A stretch of 64,000 bases of DNA from Phalacrocorax aristotelis (taxonomy: Eukaryota; Chordata; Aves; Suliformes; Phalacrocoracidae): assembly GCF_949628215.1 (NCBI RefSeq), contig NC_134288.1, forward strand, positions 10,609,682 through 10,673,681, given 5' to 3'. Made by a program: the position numbers and the translations under genes. This document shows positions 46,116-64,000 of this stretch, piece by piece (within the stretch, counting starts at the first letter, position 1; every line of letters begins with the position of its first letter). Below the pieces are notes generated by a model that ran no database searches, had not been told where the DNA came from, and saw only the letters and a program-made list of their open reading frames with translations.

Positions 46116-46134
46116 CGCCGCCAGGGGGCGCTCT
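46116..46134 (+). promoter_or_regulatory. CTCF-like site
   Basis: CGCCGCCAGGGGGCGCTCT contains the CCAGGGGGCGC core of the vertebrate CTCF motif. It lies about 140 bp upstream of the PRPF6 ATG, in the PRPF6 promoter. Confidence 0.6.
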
Positions 46135-46155
46135 GCTCCCCTGCCGCCGTGGGAG

Positions 46156-46163
46156 CGGAAGTG
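46156..46163 (+). promoter_or_regulatory. ETS/GABPA-like site
   Basis: CGGAAGTG is the core ETS-family binding sequence and is common close to housekeeping transcription starts. Confidence 0.5.
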
Positions 46164-46220
46164 CCGCGCGGCCCGCCCCGTTCTGCCCACCGTTTCCGCC
46201 ACCGCCGCTCCCTCGGTTAG

Positions 46221-64000
<17,780 letters not shown>

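Overview
The window is vertebrate nuclear DNA, most likely from a bird. Three things point there: split genes with GT-AG introns, a CR1 LINE fragment with the typical 3' end (repeated ATTCTATG-type octamers) inside an intron, and compact introns in GC-rich DNA with CpG islands, as on avian microchromosomes. The gene order ZNF512B - SAMD10 - PRPF6, with the first two on the minus strand and the third on the plus strand, matches human 20q13.33 as I know it. Gene names rest on remembered human proteins; no search was run.

Layout. (1) 1-14.6 kb, minus strand: the 5' half of ZNF512B, an atypical C2H2/C2HC zinc-finger chromatin protein. Seven coding exons lie between 9962 and 839, and a probable non-coding first exon lies in a CpG island near 14.4 kb. 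The 3' half of the gene is outside the window. (2) 14.6-23.8 kb: intergenic, with no supportable gene. (3) 23.8-36.5 kb, minus strand: complete SAMD10 (five coding exons, 182 aa, SAM domain), a CpG-island promoter at 36.4 kb, a possible alternative first exon at 33.1 kb, and a candidate polyA signal at 23.86 kb. (4) 36.6-45.9 kb: intergenic spacer with minisatellites and AT-rich islands. (5) 45.9-64 kb, plus strand: PRPF6, the U5 snRNP bridging factor of the U4/U6.U5 tri-snRNP. The CpG-island promoter carries NRF1-, ETS- and CTCF-like motifs, and the first 15 coding exons (676 codons) are present. The rest of the gene runs off the right edge. A 5'-truncated CR1 lies in intron 5.

How the genes relate. 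SAMD10 and PRPF6 are divergent, and ZNF512B lies downstream of SAMD10 on the same strand. They are not a functional operon: PRPF6 is a constitutive splicing factor, ZNF512B a chromatin and transcription regulator, and SAMD10 a probable adaptor related to Drosophila Aveugle. I see no undescribed multi-gene system. The more interesting points are the short ZNF512B linker where human has a long repeat, a NuRD-interaction-type motif assembled across an exon junction, candidate alternative SAMD10 first exons, and the CTCF-like site at the PRPF6 promoter.
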